In this document: piece by piece, positions 5,823 through 5,971 of the stretch
Layout: every line of letters begins with the position of its first letter
How positions within the stretch are numbered: position 1 is the stretch's first letter
Source of the DNA: Planctomycetaceae bacterium
GTDB lineage: Bacteria > Planctomycetota > Planctomycetia > Planctomycetales > Planctomycetaceae
Assembly: GCA_016765335.1 (NCBI GenBank)
Contig: JAESQE010000339.1
Span: 1-5,971, forward strand
Reading direction: 5' to 3'
Length of the DNA stretch: 5,971 nt
Made by a program: the position numbers and the translations under genes
The notes under the pieces: generated by a model
Seen by the model: only the letters and a program-made list of their open reading frames with translations
What the model was told of the DNA's origin: nothing
The model's database searches: none

Positions 5823-5971
5823 TCGGATTGTAGAAGAACCCTATCACAGAAGTATTGGAAATTTCTCCGGTAATCGGATCCATGAATTGGCCGTTGACGT
5901 TCGCGGTTTCCAAGGTCGTGAAGAGAACTTCCGGCTCGTGAGTATTAATGGCCATATTAGCGCCATTCGTG
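5773..5971 (-). CDS. Unidentified minus-strand reading frame, partial at both ends
   Basis: The frame is open from the right window edge leftward: TNGAN, then [21 protein letters not shown] and on to GFFYNPIT. The Met at 5955-5953 need not be the start, because the frame stays open upstream of it. The sequence is protein-like, with mixed hydrophobic, polar and Gly/Pro turns ([11 protein letters not shown]), and plausible codons. I do not recognise the family. From about 5822 leftward the frame runs antisense through the end of the oxidoreductase gene and stops at 5775-5773. The last roughly 16 residues are therefore probably not native, and the true C-terminus is missing. Most likely this is an internal piece of a gene joined to the truncated oxidoreductase. 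A chance open frame of about 65 codons is the alternative. Confidence 0.4.
   Translation of the reverse strand, partial: TNGANMAINTHEPEVLFTTLETANVNGQFMDPITGEISNTSVIGFFYNPITLEPTSDPCKAGLHR

Noticed and set aside
1..5971. tRNA genes, CRISPR array, phage or defence genes
   Set aside because: No cloverleaf with a GGTTCGA-type arm, no spaced direct repeats with variable spacers (the 9- and 10-base arrays have no spacers), and no nuclease, helicase or integrase-like protein in any frame.

Overview
The window looks like chromosomal DNA of a planctomycete (PVC group). The basis is the protein style: a bacterial-type prolyl-tRNA synthetase, a planctomycete-like xylose-isomerase-type TIM-barrel protein followed by a Gfo/Idh/MocA oxidoreductase, and long repeat-rich intergenic DNA. 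The assignment rests on recognising protein families by eye, not on a search.

Layout. Bases 1-128 are the C-terminal end of an outer-membrane beta-barrel protein, closed by a clear rho-independent terminator (151-187). Bases 129-1510 hold no convincing gene. They are a patchwork of diverged repeats and hairpins: an inverted pair of about 78-base repeats (246-322 and 458-536), a strong minus-strand terminator-like hairpin (361-412), an inverted pair of two-hairpin elements whose differences are almost all compensatory (534-590 and 684-740), two copies of a 9-base-periodic CTCTGTG-type repeat (741-812, 1193-1272), a 10-base tandem ATCCGTG repeat (1105-1134) and several further hairpins. proS (1511-3247) follows. 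Its likely terminator (3416-3458) is separated from the stop codon by a 131-base MITE-like element with 21/22-base inverted ends (3280-3410). After more non-coding DNA come a sugar phosphate isomerase/epimerase-like gene (3693-4718) and a Gfo/Idh/MocA oxidoreductase gene (4851-5822). At the right edge an unidentified minus-strand reading frame enters the window.

How the genes relate. proS is housekeeping (Pro-tRNA charging with an editing domain) and is unlinked in function to its neighbours. The TIM-barrel protein and the oxidoreductase are a typical pairing for metal- and NAD(P)-dependent conversion of sugars or cyclitols, and are probably expressed together. The oxidoreductase stops about 60 residues short of its usual family length, exactly where the sequence turns into an unrelated minus-strand frame. 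That marks a real rearrangement or an assembly join at about 5810-5830.

The best candidate for something undescribed is the two-hairpin element. Its two copies differ at 11 of 57 positions, and 10 of those form five base pairs that all remain paired.
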